64,000 nt of DNA from the NCBI GenBank assembly GCA_903869675.1, contig CAIQAB010000010.1, positions 1 through 64,000 on the forward strand, read 5' to 3'. This document shows, piece after piece, positions 52,598 through 62,592 of this stretch. Numbering within the stretch: position 1 is the first letter of the stretch; each line of letters begins with the position of its first letter. The DNA is from an uncultured Verrucomicrobiota bacterium (lineage in GTDB: Bacteria > Verrucomicrobiota > Verrucomicrobiia > Opitutales > Opitutaceae). Below the pieces are notes generated by a model. The model did not search any database. It saw only the letters and a list, made by a program, of their open reading frames with translations, and was not told where the DNA came from. The translations under genes and the position numbers were made by a program.

Positions 52598-55324
52598 TCA
52601 GGGCGAGGGTGGATGCTTCCCGGCAAGGGCCAGCATTTGGATGGCGGAAAGTCCCCACTGGGAAGTCGAGTTGGTGCTCAGGGCGAAACTTTCGTCCACC
52701 GGCGATAACACGGCGGGCCCAGTGACGTGGGTGGCATGAAGGTCGGTGCGCACGCCACGGCCCGAGCGGCCGCCGAGAAACTCGTCCCAGGCCCGGGCGG
52801 CGAGAGCGGGGGAGTTGGTTTGGCGGGCGGCGTAGGCGGTGAGGCGGGAGTGGGCGTCGCGCAGGTTGAGTTTGCCGAGGGGCTCGCCCAGCTTGGCGCG
52901 TTGCTCGTCGTCGGAGGCGTTGTAAAGGGTGCAGTAGTCCAGCCAAGCGGCGCGGAAGGCGGGCAAGTCCACCAGCGAGATCAATTCCGAGCAGATCTCG
53001 GGCAGCCCGAATACGGCGCTGAGGTGGGAAACGCCCACGCCCTGAGGATCACCTGGGGAGAACTCTCCGGTATCGAGATTGAAGGTGCAACCGGTGGTGA
53101 AGAAGCCTTTGGGCTGAGCGCCGATCGTGCGCATGCCCGCGAGGAGTTTATCCCGCACGCGAGCGTTGCCGGTGCGTTCCCACTCGGTGAGCCAGGCGAA
53201 GGCGAGCGAACCCCAGTCGGTGCCAAAGCCCACCGAGGCGGCGGCGCGAGTGGGCGGCGGGATGGGTTCCGTGCGGATCTTGCGGATAGGGTCGAGGGTG
53301 AGGAAAGCCTCGTCGGCGCCGACCAGCTCGCGCATGAGGTCACCGGTGCGTTCATCGGCGGTGAGGTAGTAGTAAAAGCGTCGATACGCGACCGTGCTGA
53401 TGCGGAGCTGTTTGGCGGAGCAGCCCCAGTGCTGGACGTTATGGCGGGAGCCGAGGCCCTTGAAGCGGCCGAGGTGGTAGACATCCACCTCGCCAGTGTG
53501 GCGGGTCATCGCCTCGGCGAGGCGGAATACGTCGGCGCGGCCCGAACGGAGGTAGGAATACCACAGCCACAGGTCGGGCGAGAGCTCGGAATTGGCCCAG
53601 GCGAAGCCTCCGACGTCATAGCGCCAGACGTGGCGGTCCGAGTCATAGCTATGCATGACATCCCCAAAGTCCCAGAAGCCATACCAGCGGCGCTGGTCGA
53701 TTTGTTCGAGGTAGGTGCGGAGGAGGAAATCGAGCTGGTCCTCGACTTTCGTGGCGAGGGGAGTGGAGCGGTCGGCCAGGCTCCAGTCGCCGAAGACTCC
53801 GGCGGCGTGGCAGTGGGCGGGCGAGGCGGCGAGTTGGGGCGGGCGGCGGAGGGCGGCGGCGAGGGGAGGAAACTCCTCGCGGGCGGGGGTGGTGGCGACG
53901 GCGCGGAAAACGAGTTCGTGGGAGCGAGCGATGCCGTGCGGGCTGCCGAAGCCTTTTTCGTAGTCTTCGTAGGTGATATTTAGACCTTCGAGTTCCTCCG
54001 CGTGGTTATCCATGCCCATGCCGTCATGGTAGAAGCGCAGGTCCATGGGCGGGGCCTCGGGCGACCAGAGCCAGGCGGTGGCCTCGGCGGTGTCGGTGTG
54101 AGCGGCCCGGACATCCAGTTGCGCGGGGTATTTTTCCCAGAAATCACGCAGGCCGAAGACGAGCCCGCCCGAACTACCTCCGATGTAGCCCAGGCCGGCG
54201 GCGCGGCTGCCCGCGGCGGCGCGGATCCAGCCGTGGCCGGGCCGGGTGCGTTTACGAATCTCGAAGCCATCGGCCGAGAGTTGGGAAAGGGTATAGTCGC
54301 CCCAGGCGGGAATGAGGTGCAACCGATTCGCGACGGCAGATGCCCACTCCGATACCGGAGGGGTGGCACGACCCGCAACCTGGGCTTGGCGCACGGCCTC
54401 GCCGGGGTCGCGCCGCAGGCCGGTGATTCCGCGCACGGCTTCGCCGAACAGGCCGTCGTCCAGGCCGGAGAAACGCACGTGACGATCGTGGGGTGCGTCG
54501 GTGAGAGGGACGTCGAAGCGCAGGCCGAGGCCGTGGATGAAATCGCGTTGTTCATCGCCGTCGTAAACGAACGAGTGCATCACGCGCACGGCATCCCCGC
54601 CGGCATGCAGGTAGAGCCGGACCGTAAAGGGCAGCCAGGCCCGATCGCCGGTGGTGCTCTGCTGGTGGCCCTCGATGCGCACGACGGCGCGCACCGGGCC
54701 GCTTTGCTCGACGATCACGGATTTGGTTTCACCGTGGAAGGACTCCGCGGGCGAGACGAGGTCGGGCTGGTCCTTGCGGAGTGCGACGAGCCGGCCGTGC
54801 CGGGCGGTTTCCCGGCCGTCCCGTGTAAGGGTGGAGATGAGATGGGGGCCGCGGCGGGGCACGACGCAGACGATCACGCCGGTGTCGATTTCCACCGATC
54901 CGGCCGTCTCGCGCACGACGACCGGGCTGGGGGGGCTGGCCGGGGCGCGGCCGGGGATGAGGGCTAGGGCGGGTTGGCGTCCGCTGCCGGGGGCGATGGC
55001 GTGGCCTGACCATTTCAGCGATCCGTCCGGCCAGGTGGCGAGGGGCCAGGATTGAATGGCTACCTCCGTGCCGTCCGCGGTCTGCAAAGCGAAAACGGTG
55101 TCGGCAGGCAGGGCGGCACGGGGCCAAGGCACGCCCCAGGCGCAGCCGGGCTGGGCGGCGGGAGTGCCTTCGAGCCAATGGAGCGGGGTCGAGCCGGGGT
55201 GCGGCGCGACTGCGGGTCGCGTTGAAGAAGGCGCGGTGTCGGCGCGCAGGGCCGAGACGAGGGGCAGGGTGGCGGCCCCGAGGGCGCCGGCTTTTACGAA
55301 ATCACGACGGGAGTAGAGGGGCAT
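52598..55324 (-). CDS. Exo-rhamnogalacturonan lyase-like protein (PcRGLX/YetA family), Tat-exported
   Basis: This 908-residue protein begins MPLYSRRDFVKAGALGAA, a twin-arginine (SRRDF) signal, so it is probably exported folded. The body includes IDTGVIVCVVPRRGPHL, HSFVYDGDEQRDFIHGLG, LWSPEAPPMDLRFY, WYGFWDFGDVMHSYD, HWGCSAKQLRI and SLAFAWLTEWERTGN. Together these match the PcRGLX/YetA-like family (CAZy PL26-type) that trims rhamnogalacturonan from the end. An enzymatic assignment is by family; the long alpha-helical C-terminal half is the catalytic toroid. The frame runs further upstream but that part is Pro/Arg-rich, and ATG 55324 starts the signal peptide. RhaM and the esterase flank it. 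Confidence 0.75.
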   Translation of the reverse strand: MPLYSRRDFVKAGALGAATLPLVSALRADTAPSSTRPAVAPHPGSTPLHWLEGTPAAQPGCAWGVPWPRAALPADTVFALQTADGTEVAIQSWPLATWPDGSLKWSGHAIAPGSGRQPALALIPGRAPASPPSPVVVRETAGSVEIDTGVIVCVVPRRGPHLISTLTRDGRETARHGRLVALRKDQPDLVSPAESFHGETKSVIVEQSGPVRAVVRIEGHQQSTTGDRAWLPFTVRLYLHAGGDAVRVMHSFVYDGDEQRDFIHGLGLRFDVPLTDAPHDRHVRFSGLDDGLFGEAVRGITGLRRDPGEAVRQAQVAGRATPPVSEWASAVANRLHLIPAWGDYTLSQLSADGFEIRKRTRPGHGWIRAAAGSRAAGLGYIGGSSGGLVFGLRDFWEKYPAQLDVRAAHTDTAEATAWLWSPEAPPMDLRFYHDGMGMDNHAEELEGLNITYEDYEKGFGSPHGIARSHELVFRAVATTPAREEFPPLAAALRRPPQLAASPAHCHAAGVFGDWSLADRSTPLATKVEDQLDFLLRTYLEQIDQRRWYGFWDFGDVMHSYDSDRHVWRYDVGGFAWANSELSPDLWLWYSYLRSGRADVFRLAEAMTRHTGEVDVYHLGRFKGLGSRHNVQHWGCSAKQLRISTVAYRRFYYYLTADERTGDLMRELVGADEAFLTLDPIRKIRTEPIPPPTRAAASVGFGTDWGSLAFAWLTEWERTGNARVRDKLLAGMRTIGAQPKGFFTTGCTFNLDTGEFSPGDPQGVGVSHLSAVFGLPEICSELISLVDLPAFRAAWLDYCTLYNASDDEQRAKLGEPLGKLNLRDAHSRLTAYAARQTNSPALAARAWDEFLGGRSGRGVRTDLHATHVTGPAVLSPVDESFALSTNSTSQWGLSAIQMLALAGKHPPSP

Positions 55325-55389
55325 GGCGGGAGCAGGGCGGCCGGGCGGGGCACGCCCGGGCGGGGAGGGGTGTGGAGGCGGGAGGCGCC

Positions 55390-55704
55390 TCAGGGAAGGT
55401 AAAACACCTCGGTCAGCGAGGCGGCGACGGGGCTGGAATCGGGATTGGCGGGCATCACATCCGCCATGTGTTTCCACCAGCGGCGGCACACCTCGGTGTT
55501 CGCGATTGCCGCCCAGCGGGCCTCGTTCTCGATTTCGGCGTAGGCGAAAAGCTGGCGGGTTTCCGGATGGAGGTGGATGGAGTAGTTGTGCACGCCGTGG
55601 GCGCGGAGCACGCTGGCGAGTTCTTCCCAGATGGGTTGGTGGCGGCGGGCGTATTCGGTTTCGCTGCCGGGGTGGACGGACATCACGAAGGCTTTGCGGA
55701 TCAT
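55390..55704 (-). CDS. rhaM: L-rhamnose mutarotase
   Basis: The 104-residue protein matches RhaM, a small ferredoxin-like-fold enzyme that interconverts anomers of L-rhamnose. Motifs are [47 protein letters not shown] and FYLP at the C-terminus; the His and Tyr residues that act in the pocket are present. It handles rhamnose released from rhamnogalacturonan by the neighbouring enzymes. Its start overlaps the stop of the oxidoreductase gene upstream by four bases (ATGA), so the two are translated together. Length is exactly that of the family. Confidence 0.93.
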   Translation of the reverse strand: MIRKAFVMSVHPGSETEYARRHQPIWEELASVLRAHGVHNYSIHLHPETRQLFAYAEIENEARWAAIANTEVCRRWWKHMADVMPANPDSSPVAASLTEVFYLP

Positions 55705-56951
55705 GCGGGGAGGGGGGCTAAGCGGCTGGTTTCCAACACGCTGGCGAGTCGGGATTTTTCCTTAAAAGCCAGACCCAGTGCCTCGGCCAGACCCCGGACC
55801 ACGGGGATTTCCGAGTTGGTATCCCCATCTTGTTTCCAATCGATGCTGGTTTGGGGGAACACGCTGACGCGGCCGATGTGCTGCAAGTTCTCGATCAACA
55901 GGGTATGTTTTTCCGCGATGGCGGTAGTGCAGACGTGGGCCTGAGGGTCACGCAGGCGGGCGAGCATGGCTTCGAACATCAGCACGCGGGCATGTTCGGC
56001 AGTGGGCAGGGGGAAAACCTGACGGCGGCCGTCGGGGTGGAGCACCGTGCACCGTTGTTCGTGCCACCATTCAATCCGGCCGGTGCTGCCTTCGAGCACG
56101 ATCTCGGGTTGGCGCGTGGCCTCGATCGCGTGGCTGACGCCGAACCAGCAGCGGGTGCCGGACCGGGTGGTGCCGCGAACCACGGCCGTATCGAACATCT
56201 CGATCTGGTGGGCGCGGAACAACTCGGCAGAATCGATGCGGACGGTGGCGGACTCACCGGCGGTTTCGCCGGCGAAAAACAGGGCAAGATTTACGAAATG
56301 GGCGAAGGCGTTATTCAGCGGTGAATCGAGCACGGCGGCACCCTCGGCGGCGGCGCGTCCGGCCCAGGTGGTGCGTTCGAAATAGGCGCGGGAGCGGGGC
56401 CAGAGCCCGAGCATGGAGATGTCGCGGAGTTCACCGATCACCCCGGCCAGCAACTGGGTTTTAACCCAGCGGGCCTCAAGGGTGTAGATGTCTTGGAACC
56501 CGACGGCGACCCAATGGCCGGTGGCGTTCTCAGCGGCGCGGATCGCCCGGGCGTCGGCGGCGGAGCCAGCGAGGGGTTTCTCCACCAGCACATTCATGCC
56601 GGCTTGCAGGGCGGAAATGGTGAGGCGGGCGTGCCATTGGATGCCGGTGGGCACGAGGCAAAGGTCGATCCGGCCGGTCTCTTGGGCGAAGAAGGCGGCC
56701 GCGGTCGGGTAGATCACGGTTCCGCCCGCCTGCAATTCGGTGACCAGGTCGGGAACCTTGTTCGAATTGATGATCACGGCCGCCTTTAACTCGATCTCCC
56801 GGCGTTTGAGCGCCTCGCGGATCAGGTGGAGGTAAATGGCACCGTAGCCCGTGACGCCGATGAGGGCTACACGGGGGAGACCTTTTCCTAGGGGGAGGGG
56901 CATGGACGAGGGTGTAAGAAAACGCGGAAGGCCGCGGATTTGGGAGAACAT
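55701..56951 (-). CDS. Gfo/Idh/MocA-family oxidoreductase
   Basis: An NAD(P)-dependent sugar dehydrogenase-like protein of 416 residues. The Rossmann fold starts [17 protein letters not shown] (about residues 28-44), followed by [30 protein letters not shown], whose EKP motif is the family hallmark. The C-terminal domain contains [18 protein letters not shown] and WWHEQRC. It probably oxidises a sugar derived from pectin. ATG 56903 ([10 protein letters not shown]), 16 codons downstream, is a possible alternative start that would leave a more normal leader before the divergent LacI gene. It is the first gene of the leftward locus and is coupled to rhaM. Confidence 0.88.
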   Translation of the reverse strand: MFSQIRGLPRFLTPSSMPLPLGKGLPRVALIGVTGYGAIYLHLIREALKRREIELKAAVIINSNKVPDLVTELQAGGTVIYPTAAAFFAQETGRIDLCLVPTGIQWHARLTISALQAGMNVLVEKPLAGSAADARAIRAAENATGHWVAVGFQDIYTLEARWVKTQLLAGVIGELRDISMLGLWPRSRAYFERTTWAGRAAAEGAAVLDSPLNNAFAHFVNLALFFAGETAGESATVRIDSAELFRAHQIEMFDTAVVRGTTRSGTRCWFGVSHAIEATRQPEIVLEGSTGRIEWWHEQRCTVLHPDGRRQVFPLPTAEHARVLMFEAMLARLRDPQAHVCTTAIAEKHTLLIENLQHIGRVSVFPQTSIDWKQDGDTNSEIPVVRGLAEALGLAFKEKSRLASVLETSRLAPLPA

Positions 56952-56993
56952 TTATTCATAATCCGCTTGTCCCCTGAGGCCACGCGGCCCTGC

Positions 56994-57006
56994 TCTTACA
57001 GTAAGA
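56994..57006. promoter_or_regulatory. Perfect 13-bp palindrome in the divergent promoter region, candidate operator
   Basis: TCTTAC-A-GTAAGA spans 56994-57006, only 7 bp before the LacI-family start and 43 bp before the oxidoreductase start. LacI regulators usually bind palindromes of this size, so it probably controls the locus, its own gene, or both. Confidence 0.5.
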
Positions 57007-57013
57007 CCCCGCC

Positions 57014-58033
57014 ATGCCCGCCCCCTCGCTTCGTCAGTTGGCTCAAGAATTAGGACTTTCGCACACCACCGTTTCCGAGGCTCTGCGTGGCAGTGCCCGG
57101 GTGAAAGCGGCCACGCGGGTGCGGGTTTTACAGGCGGCGCGCTCGGTCGGTTATCAACGTAATCCGCTGGCTGGTGCGCTCATGTCGGAGATGCGTCGCT
57201 CGCGGGCGGGGACCTTTCGCGGGGTCTTGGCGGTGCTGGATATGGATGGCCCGGAGGGCCGGCCGGCCGGGCCGACGTGTTACCATCGGGAGCTTTCGCG
57301 AGGTGCGACCGAGCGGGCCGAGGAGCTCGGGTTCAAGGCGGATGCCTTCACGGTGGGCAAGGCGGGCCTTTCGTTGGAGCGGCTGGATAATATCCTGCAG
57401 TCGCGGGGGATCGGCGGCATCTTTCTGCTGCCGGTGCGGGAGACGCCCGATCTGACCCGGCTCAACTGGAATCACTTTTCGGGCATTTACTCGGATTATG
57501 TGATCGAGCGCCCGGGGTTGCATTCGGTTTGTCCCGACCACTATCGGGCGATGTTAACGGCGTTGGACCGGATCCGCGCGCTGGGCTACCGTCGGCCGGG
57601 GCTGGTCTTGAATGCTTCGCATGACGCCCGTCTGCTTTTCCGCTGGGAGTCGGCCTACCATGCTTACCAGACCCACCATGATGGCATGACGCGCTTGCCG
57701 CCGCTCATCCTCCCCCGGCCCAACGAGGCGGATTTTTCCCGCTGGTTCCGCACGGTAAAATGCGACGTCGTGCTCGCGCATTTACCGGAGGTGGCGGACT
57801 GGATGCGGGCGGCGGGCGCGCGGATTCCGGAGACCCACGGTTTTTGCTGCCTCAACGTCATGAACAGCCCGGTCCCCTGTGCCGGGCTCGACTTGCAGCC
57901 GCGGTTGCTCGGTCTGCGCGGCATCGAGTTGCTGATCAGCCAGGTGTTGCGCAACGAGTGTGGCGCGCCGGACCAGCCCACGATCACGACGGTGCCGGCA
58001 GCGTGGGTGGATGGCCCCACGCTGCGGAGCTGA
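57014..58033 (+). CDS. LacI-family transcriptional regulator
   Basis: The 339-residue regulator opens with the LacI HTH: SLRQLAQELGLSHTTVSEALRGSARVKAATRVRVLQAARSVGY (about residues 4-46), with the hinge residue pattern NPLAGALMSEM. The effector domain (about 65-335) is periplasmic-binding-like, including GVLAVLDMDGPEG, GIGGIFLLPVRE, GYRRPGLVL and VLAHLPEVADW. A second effector-lobe motif is weak, so the ligand is not readable. It is transcribed divergently from the rhamnogalacturonan genes and probably represses or activates them in response to a rhamnose- or galacturonate-containing sugar. Confidence 0.88.
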   Translation: MPAPSLRQLAQELGLSHTTVSEALRGSARVKAATRVRVLQAARSVGYQRNPLAGALMSEMRRSRAGTFRGVLAVLDMDGPEGRPAGPTCYHRELSRGATERAEELGFKADAFTVGKAGLSLERLDNILQSRGIGGIFLLPVRETPDLTRLNWNHFSGIYSDYVIERPGLHSVCPDHYRAMLTALDRIRALGYRRPGLVLNASHDARLLFRWESAYHAYQTHHDGMTRLPPLILPRPNEADFSRWFRTVKCDVVLAHLPEVADWMRAAGARIPETHGFCCLNVMNSPVPCAGLDLQPRLLGLRGIELLISQVLRNECGAPDQPTITTVPAAWVDGPTLRS

Positions 58034-58042
58034 CGGGCTCGC

Positions 58043-59314
58043 TCAGGCGAGTTGGTAGGGCAGGGGATAGCGGGAGGTGAGGGTGCCGATGAGGGTGCGG
58101 GCCCGGGCGAGGGCTTCGGTCTCGGCGGGGGTGCCGATGGCCTTCAACACGAGGTCGATGGCTTCCGCGATCACGGGCATGTCGGCCTCGACCAGGCCAC
58201 GTGAAGTGACGGCGGGCGTGCCGAGGCGGATACCCGAGGCCTGGAACGGCGAACGCGTCTCGAAGGGGACGGTGTTCTTGTTGCAGGTGAGGTGGGCCAG
58301 ATCGAGGGTCTCCTGCGCCTTCTTGGCGGTGAGCTCGGGCAGGTTATGCCGCAGGTCGAGGAGGAAAAGGTGGTTATCGGTGCCGCCGGACACGATCTTG
58401 TAGCCGCGGCCGAGGAAGGCGGCGGCGAGGGCACGGCTATTGGCCACCACTTGGGCGGCGTAGGTTTTGAACGAGGGCTTCAGGCACTCGGCGAAGCACA
58501 CGGCTTTGGCGGCAATCACGTGCATCAGGGGGCCGCCCTGGCTGCCGGGGAACAAAGCGGAGTCGATCGCCTTGGCATGGGCCGCCTTGCACAAGATCAG
58601 GCCGCCGCGAGGTCCGCGGAGGGTCTTGTGGGTGGTGGTGGTGACGAAGTCGGCGTGGGGGACGGGCGAGGGGTGGGCGCCGCCGGCGACCAGTCCGGCG
58701 ATGTGGGCGATGTCCGCAAACAGGTAGGCGCCGACCGAGCGGGCGATCTCGCCCATCCGGGCAAAGTCGATGACCCGGGAGTAGGCGGAGGCTCCGACGG
58801 TGATCATGGCAGGTTTCTCGCGCGCGGCGACGGCGGCGAGCTCGTCGTAGTCGATCAGCCCGTTATCCTCGCGCACGCCATATTGGACAAATTGATACTG
58901 CTTGCCGGAGAAGTTGGCCGGGTTGCCATGGGTGAGGTGGCCGCCGTGGCTCAGGTTCATGCCGAGGATTTTGGCGCCGAGGGGGAGCACCGCGGTATAG
59001 ACGGCGAAATTCGCCTGCGAGCCCGAGTGGGGCTGGACGTTGGCGTGCTCGGCGCCGAAGAGGGCCTTGGCGCGATCGATGGCGAGTTGCTCGACTTTGT
59101 CCACGTGTTCGCAACCGCCATACCAGCGCTTGGCGGGGTAGCCTTCGGCGTATTTGTTGGTCAGCACGCTCCCCTGCGCCTCCATGACGGCGGGGTAGGT
59201 GAAGTTTTCCGAGGCGATTAGTTCGATGTGATCCTGCTGACGGGCGAATTCAGCTGAGATGAAGGCGTGAATCTCGGGGTCGAGAAGGCGGAGGGAGGTG
59301 GCGTCGATGGACAT
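58043..59314 (-). CDS. glyA: Serine hydroxymethyltransferase
   Basis: SHMT interconverts serine and glycine with tetrahydrofolate. The 423-residue protein shows the full set: [87 protein letters not shown] and the PLP lysine site [30 protein letters not shown] and [18 protein letters not shown] are at the C-terminal end. Length fits bacterial GlyA. It is convergent with the LacI gene, 9 bp apart, with no dedicated terminator seen. The leftward small phosphatase gene lies 129 bp upstream. Confidence 0.96.
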   Translation of the reverse strand: MSIDATSLRLLDPEIHAFISAEFARQQDHIELIASENFTYPAVMEAQGSVLTNKYAEGYPAKRWYGGCEHVDKVEQLAIDRAKALFGAEHANVQPHSGSQANFAVYTAVLPLGAKILGMNLSHGGHLTHGNPANFSGKQYQFVQYGVREDNGLIDYDELAAVAAREKPAMITVGASAYSRVIDFARMGEIARSVGAYLFADIAHIAGLVAGGAHPSPVPHADFVTTTTHKTLRGPRGGLILCKAAHAKAIDSALFPGSQGGPLMHVIAAKAVCFAECLKPSFKTYAAQVVANSRALAAAFLGRGYKIVSGGTDNHLFLLDLRHNLPELTAKKAQETLDLAHLTCNKNTVPFETRSPFQASGIRLGTPAVTSRGLVEADMPVIAEAIDLVLKAIGTPAETEALARARTLIGTLTSRYPLPYQLA

Positions 59315-59443
59315 GTTTTAAAAGGGTGCCGGGGTGGCGATGGAAGGTGAAATTGCGATTCGGAGGAGTGGAGAAAAGACGTCAATAAAGCGGCTTTGGT
59401 TCAGCGCAAGAAGGGGGACGCGGGACGGCGGTTGCGCCGCGTC

Positions 59444-59917
59444 CTATCTACCTCGGAGGTAGGCGAGCAGGCTGGGGATGGCATCGACCATCTCGTCGCG
59501 GCAGGCCTCGTATTCCTTCAAGGAACCGCCGTAGGGATCGCCGATTTCCCGGTCGGCGGGCGCGGGCATGAATTCGCGCCAGAGGAAGACGTTTTGCGGC
59601 GGCGAATCAAAGCTGATGGCGATGACGTCCCGGTGGCTTTCCGTCATGCAGAGGATGAGGTCGGCCTGGCTGGCGAGGTCTGCGGTGAGCGGTTGGCTGC
59701 GGTGGTCGGAGGCGCGCAGGCTGACTTTGGCGAGGGCTTCGACGGAGTTGGGCGAGATCCGCTCACCTTTGCGGGCGGCGACGCCGGCGGAGACTACTTG
59801 GCAGGAGCGGAGCGGCTCGGCCTCGGCCTGCAGGGCGTGGCGCAACAAAGCCTCCGCCATGGGACTGCGGCAAATATTGGCGGTGCAGACGGTGACGATG
59901 AGCTTGGGCGCGGGCAT
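59444..59917 (-). CDS. Low-molecular-weight protein-tyrosine phosphatase-like protein
   Basis: The 157-residue protein from ATG 59917 (MPAPKLIVTV) has the LMW-PTP P-loop VCTANICRSPMAEALL: nucleophilic Cys and Arg spaced C-x5-R. The general acid Asp is in DPYGGSLKEY near the C-terminus, and FVSAGV-like QVVSAGVAARKG lies in the middle. Such enzymes dephosphorylate tyrosine kinases that control exopolysaccharide, or reduce arsenate in the related ArsC family; the DPY acid favours phosphatase. The frame upstream of the chosen ATG adds a non-conserved start and is rejected. It lies between glyA and tex, all on the minus strand. Confidence 0.88.
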   Translation of the reverse strand: MPAPKLIVTVCTANICRSPMAEALLRHALQAEAEPLRSCQVVSAGVAARKGERISPNSVEALAKVSLRASDHRSQPLTADLASQADLILCMTESHRDVIAISFDSPPQNVFLWREFMPAPADREIGDPYGGSLKEYEACRDEMVDAIPSLLAYLRGR

Positions 59918-60008
59918 CGGTGTAGTGCGGTGCAGTGAAGCTCTCCCCGCGCAAATGTCCAAGGGCAAGTTTGGCCGGTTCGGCGGGGCGGTTATCCCGC
60001 GGGGCGGG

Positions 60009-62441
60009 TCAGCGCTTTTTGTTCAGGGCGGCGCTGAACCAGTCGTTGTTGAGGCTGGCGGGGGCGGAGGGTTTGCCGGCGGGGGTGTGGTTGAAGGTGC
60101 GCGGACCACCGCCGCCGGGGCGCTGGCCGGGGCCGGTGGAGCCGGCGACTTTGGCGCCGATCTGCGGGTTGGCCTTCATGCTCAAGGCGATGCGGCCGCG
60201 GGCGAGGTCCACCTCGGTGACGGTCACGTGGACCTTTTGGCCGGGTTTGACGATCTCGGCGGGGTCTTTGACGAAGCTGTCCGAAAGCTGGCTCACATGG
60301 ACGAGGCCGTCCTGATGCACGCCGACGTCCACGAAGGCGCCGAAGGCGGTGACGTTGGTCACCAGGCCGGGGAGCTTCATGCCGGGGCGCAGGTCCTCGG
60401 GTTTGTTGACCGAGGCTTCGAAGGCGAAGGCCTCGAAACGGGCGCGGGGATCGCGGCCGGGTTTGGCGAGTTCAGCGAGGATGTCCTTCAGGGTCGGCAA
60501 GCCGACGGTGTCGGTCACATAGGCCTCGGGTTTGATTTTGGCCCGGAGTTTGGCATCGCCGAGCAGGTCGGGAACGGTGCAACCGAGGTCGGCGGCCATT
60601 TTTTCCACGAGCGGGTAGCGCTCCGGGTGAACGGCGGAGGCGTCGAGCGGGTGTTTGGCATCGCGGATGCGGAGGAAGCCCGCGGCCTGTTCGAAAGCCT
60701 TGGGGCCGAGGCGGGGGACCTCGAGCAAATCGGCGCGGGAGGCGAAGGGGCCCTTTTCGTTGCGGCGGGCGACGATGGCGGCGGCGGTGGTGGCGTTGAG
60801 TCCGGAGACGTAGGCGAGCAGTTGCTTCGAGGCGGTGTTTAGCTCGACGCCGACGCCGTTCACGCAGCTCATCACGGTGTCGTCGAGGGAGCGTTTCAGG
60901 CCGTTCTGGTCGACGTCGTGCTGGTATTGGCCGACACCGATGGACTTGGGGTCGAGCTTCACGAGCTCGGCGAGGGGGTCCATGAGACGTCGGCCGATGG
61001 AGACTGCGCCGCGGACGGTGAGGTCGTGGTCGGGGAACTCCTCGCGGGCGACCTCGGAGGCGGAGTAGATGGAAGCGCCGGACTCGTTGACCATCACCAC
61101 GGGGATCGCGGCGGGCAGGCCGACGGCGCGCACGAAGGCCTCGGTCTCGCGGCCGGCGGTGCCGTTTCCGATGGCGATGGCCTCAACGCCGAAGCGGGCG
61201 GCGAAGCCGAGGATTTTATCTTTCGCCTCGGCGGCGTGGCGGTCGGGGTAGAGGACGTCGTGGTGGAGGAGTTTGCCCTGGCGGTCGAGGACGACGGTTT
61301 TGCACCCGGTGCGGAAGCCGGGGTCGAGGGCGATCACGGCCTTTTGGCCGAGGGGGGACACCAGGAGCAGTTCGCGGACGTTGTCGGCGAAGACCTTGAT
61401 CGCGGCGAGGTCGGCGGCTTTTTTCGACTCGAGCCGCATTTCGGTCTCGAGGGCGGGGGCGAGCAGGCGTTTGAACGCGTCGGCGACGGTGAGGCGCAGC
61501 TGGGCGGCGGCGGCGGGCGAGGCGGGGGCGGTGATGGAGGGCTTGATGACGAGTCGTTCGAGCTCGGCGAGGGCGAGGGTCTCGTCGGGGAGGGTGATGC
61601 GCATCATCACAAACAACTCCTTCTCGGCGCGGCGCATCGCGAGGAGGCGGTGGCTGGGGCACTTGGCGAGGGGCTCGGTCCAGTCGAAGTAGTCTTTGAA
61701 CTTTGCGGCCTCTGGGGTGGTGTCCTTGCCGTGGAGGACCTTTGATGCGACGACGGCGGAGGCGCGGTAAAGGGTGCGGAGTTTTTCGCGGGCGTCGGCG
61801 TCGTCGGAGAGGCGTTCGGCGAGGATGTCGCGGGCGCCGGCGTAAGCCTCCTCGGCGGAGGCGATTTTTTGCGGCGGGGTGGGGGGCTGTTTCCCGTCGT
61901 CGGGCGTGTATACATGGCCGACGAGGGCCTGGGCGGCGGCGGTGAGGGCTTCGGCGGTGGTCTCGGGGGCTTGGGCCCAGATGAGTTCGGCGAGGGGTTC
62001 GAGGCCTTTTTCGCGAGCGAGGGTGGCGCGGGTGCGTTTTTTCGGGCGGAAGGGCAGGTAAAGGTCCTCGAGGCGGGCGAGGGTGTCGGCGGCGGCGAGT
62101 TGGGCGGCGAGCGGATCGGTGAGGAGGCCGCGTTCCTTCAGCGAGGCGAGGATGGCGGCGCGGCGGTCGTCGAGGGCGGCGAGTTGTTCGAGGCGGTCGC
62201 GGATGGTGGTGATCTGGACCTCGTCGAGCTCGCCGGTGACCTCCTTGCGGTAGCGGGCGATGAAGGGGACGGTGGCGCCTTCCTTGAGGAGTTGGGCGGT
62301 GGCGGCGACCTGGGCGACTTTTACCCCCCGGAGTTCTTGGGTGATGCGCAGGACGTGTTCGGCGTTTAGCTGGATATTGGGCGGGGCCGGCGGGGTGTCG
62401 GAGGCGGGGGCGGCGGACGGCGGGAGAGGGAGGTCGGACAT
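60009..62441 (-). CDS. tex: Transcription accessory protein Tex
   Basis: Tex binds nucleic acid and supports transcription and stress responses; the bacterial relative of Spt6. The 810-residue protein from ATG 62441 contains the N-terminal region (VPFIARYRKEVTGELDEVQI), the YqgF-like domain (VIALDPGFRTGCKTVVLD), HhH segments (GLNATTAAAIVARRNEKGPFASRADLLEVPRLGPKAFEQAAGFL) and a C-terminal S1 RNA-binding domain (LPGLVTNVTAFGAFVDVGVHQDGLVHVSQL). A Gly/Pro-rich tail (about 770-810) ends it. Length (about 770-800) is typical. The frame upstream of the ATG is not protein-like. Confidence 0.95.
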   Translation of the reverse strand: MSDLPLPPSAAPASDTPPAPPNIQLNAEHVLRITQELRGVKVAQVAATAQLLKEGATVPFIARYRKEVTGELDEVQITTIRDRLEQLAALDDRRAAILASLKERGLLTDPLAAQLAAADTLARLEDLYLPFRPKKRTRATLAREKGLEPLAELIWAQAPETTAEALTAAAQALVGHVYTPDDGKQPPTPPQKIASAEEAYAGARDILAERLSDDADAREKLRTLYRASAVVASKVLHGKDTTPEAAKFKDYFDWTEPLAKCPSHRLLAMRRAEKELFVMMRITLPDETLALAELERLVIKPSITAPASPAAAAQLRLTVADAFKRLLAPALETEMRLESKKAADLAAIKVFADNVRELLLVSPLGQKAVIALDPGFRTGCKTVVLDRQGKLLHHDVLYPDRHAAEAKDKILGFAARFGVEAIAIGNGTAGRETEAFVRAVGLPAAIPVVMVNESGASIYSASEVAREEFPDHDLTVRGAVSIGRRLMDPLAELVKLDPKSIGVGQYQHDVDQNGLKRSLDDTVMSCVNGVGVELNTASKQLLAYVSGLNATTAAAIVARRNEKGPFASRADLLEVPRLGPKAFEQAAGFLRIRDAKHPLDASAVHPERYPLVEKMAADLGCTVPDLLGDAKLRAKIKPEAYVTDTVGLPTLKDILAELAKPGRDPRARFEAFAFEASVNKPEDLRPGMKLPGLVTNVTAFGAFVDVGVHQDGLVHVSQLSDSFVKDPAEIVKPGQKVHVTVTEVDLARGRIALSMKANPQIGAKVAGSTGPGQRPGGGGPRTFNHTPAGKPSAPASLNNDWFSAALNKKR

Positions 62442-62518
62442 GGTGAAGGGGGGCGTCGCGCGAAGGGCGCGGCGGACGCGAAGGCAGGAGGGAAACGCGC
62501 GGGCCGGCCGGGGGAAAT

Positions 62519-62553
62519 AAAAAAGCCCCGCCGGCGACAAGCGCGGGCGGGGC
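62519..62553 (-). terminator. Rho-independent terminator of the PhoD-like gene
   Basis: GCCCCGCC (62525-62532) pairs with GGCGGGGC (62546-62553); on the minus strand the stem is followed by six T residues (62519-62524). It is 40 bp beyond the stop at 62593. Confidence 0.8.
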
Positions 62554-62592
62554 GGGGAGAACGACGGCGGCTAGCTGGCCGGGGTCGGGGGT

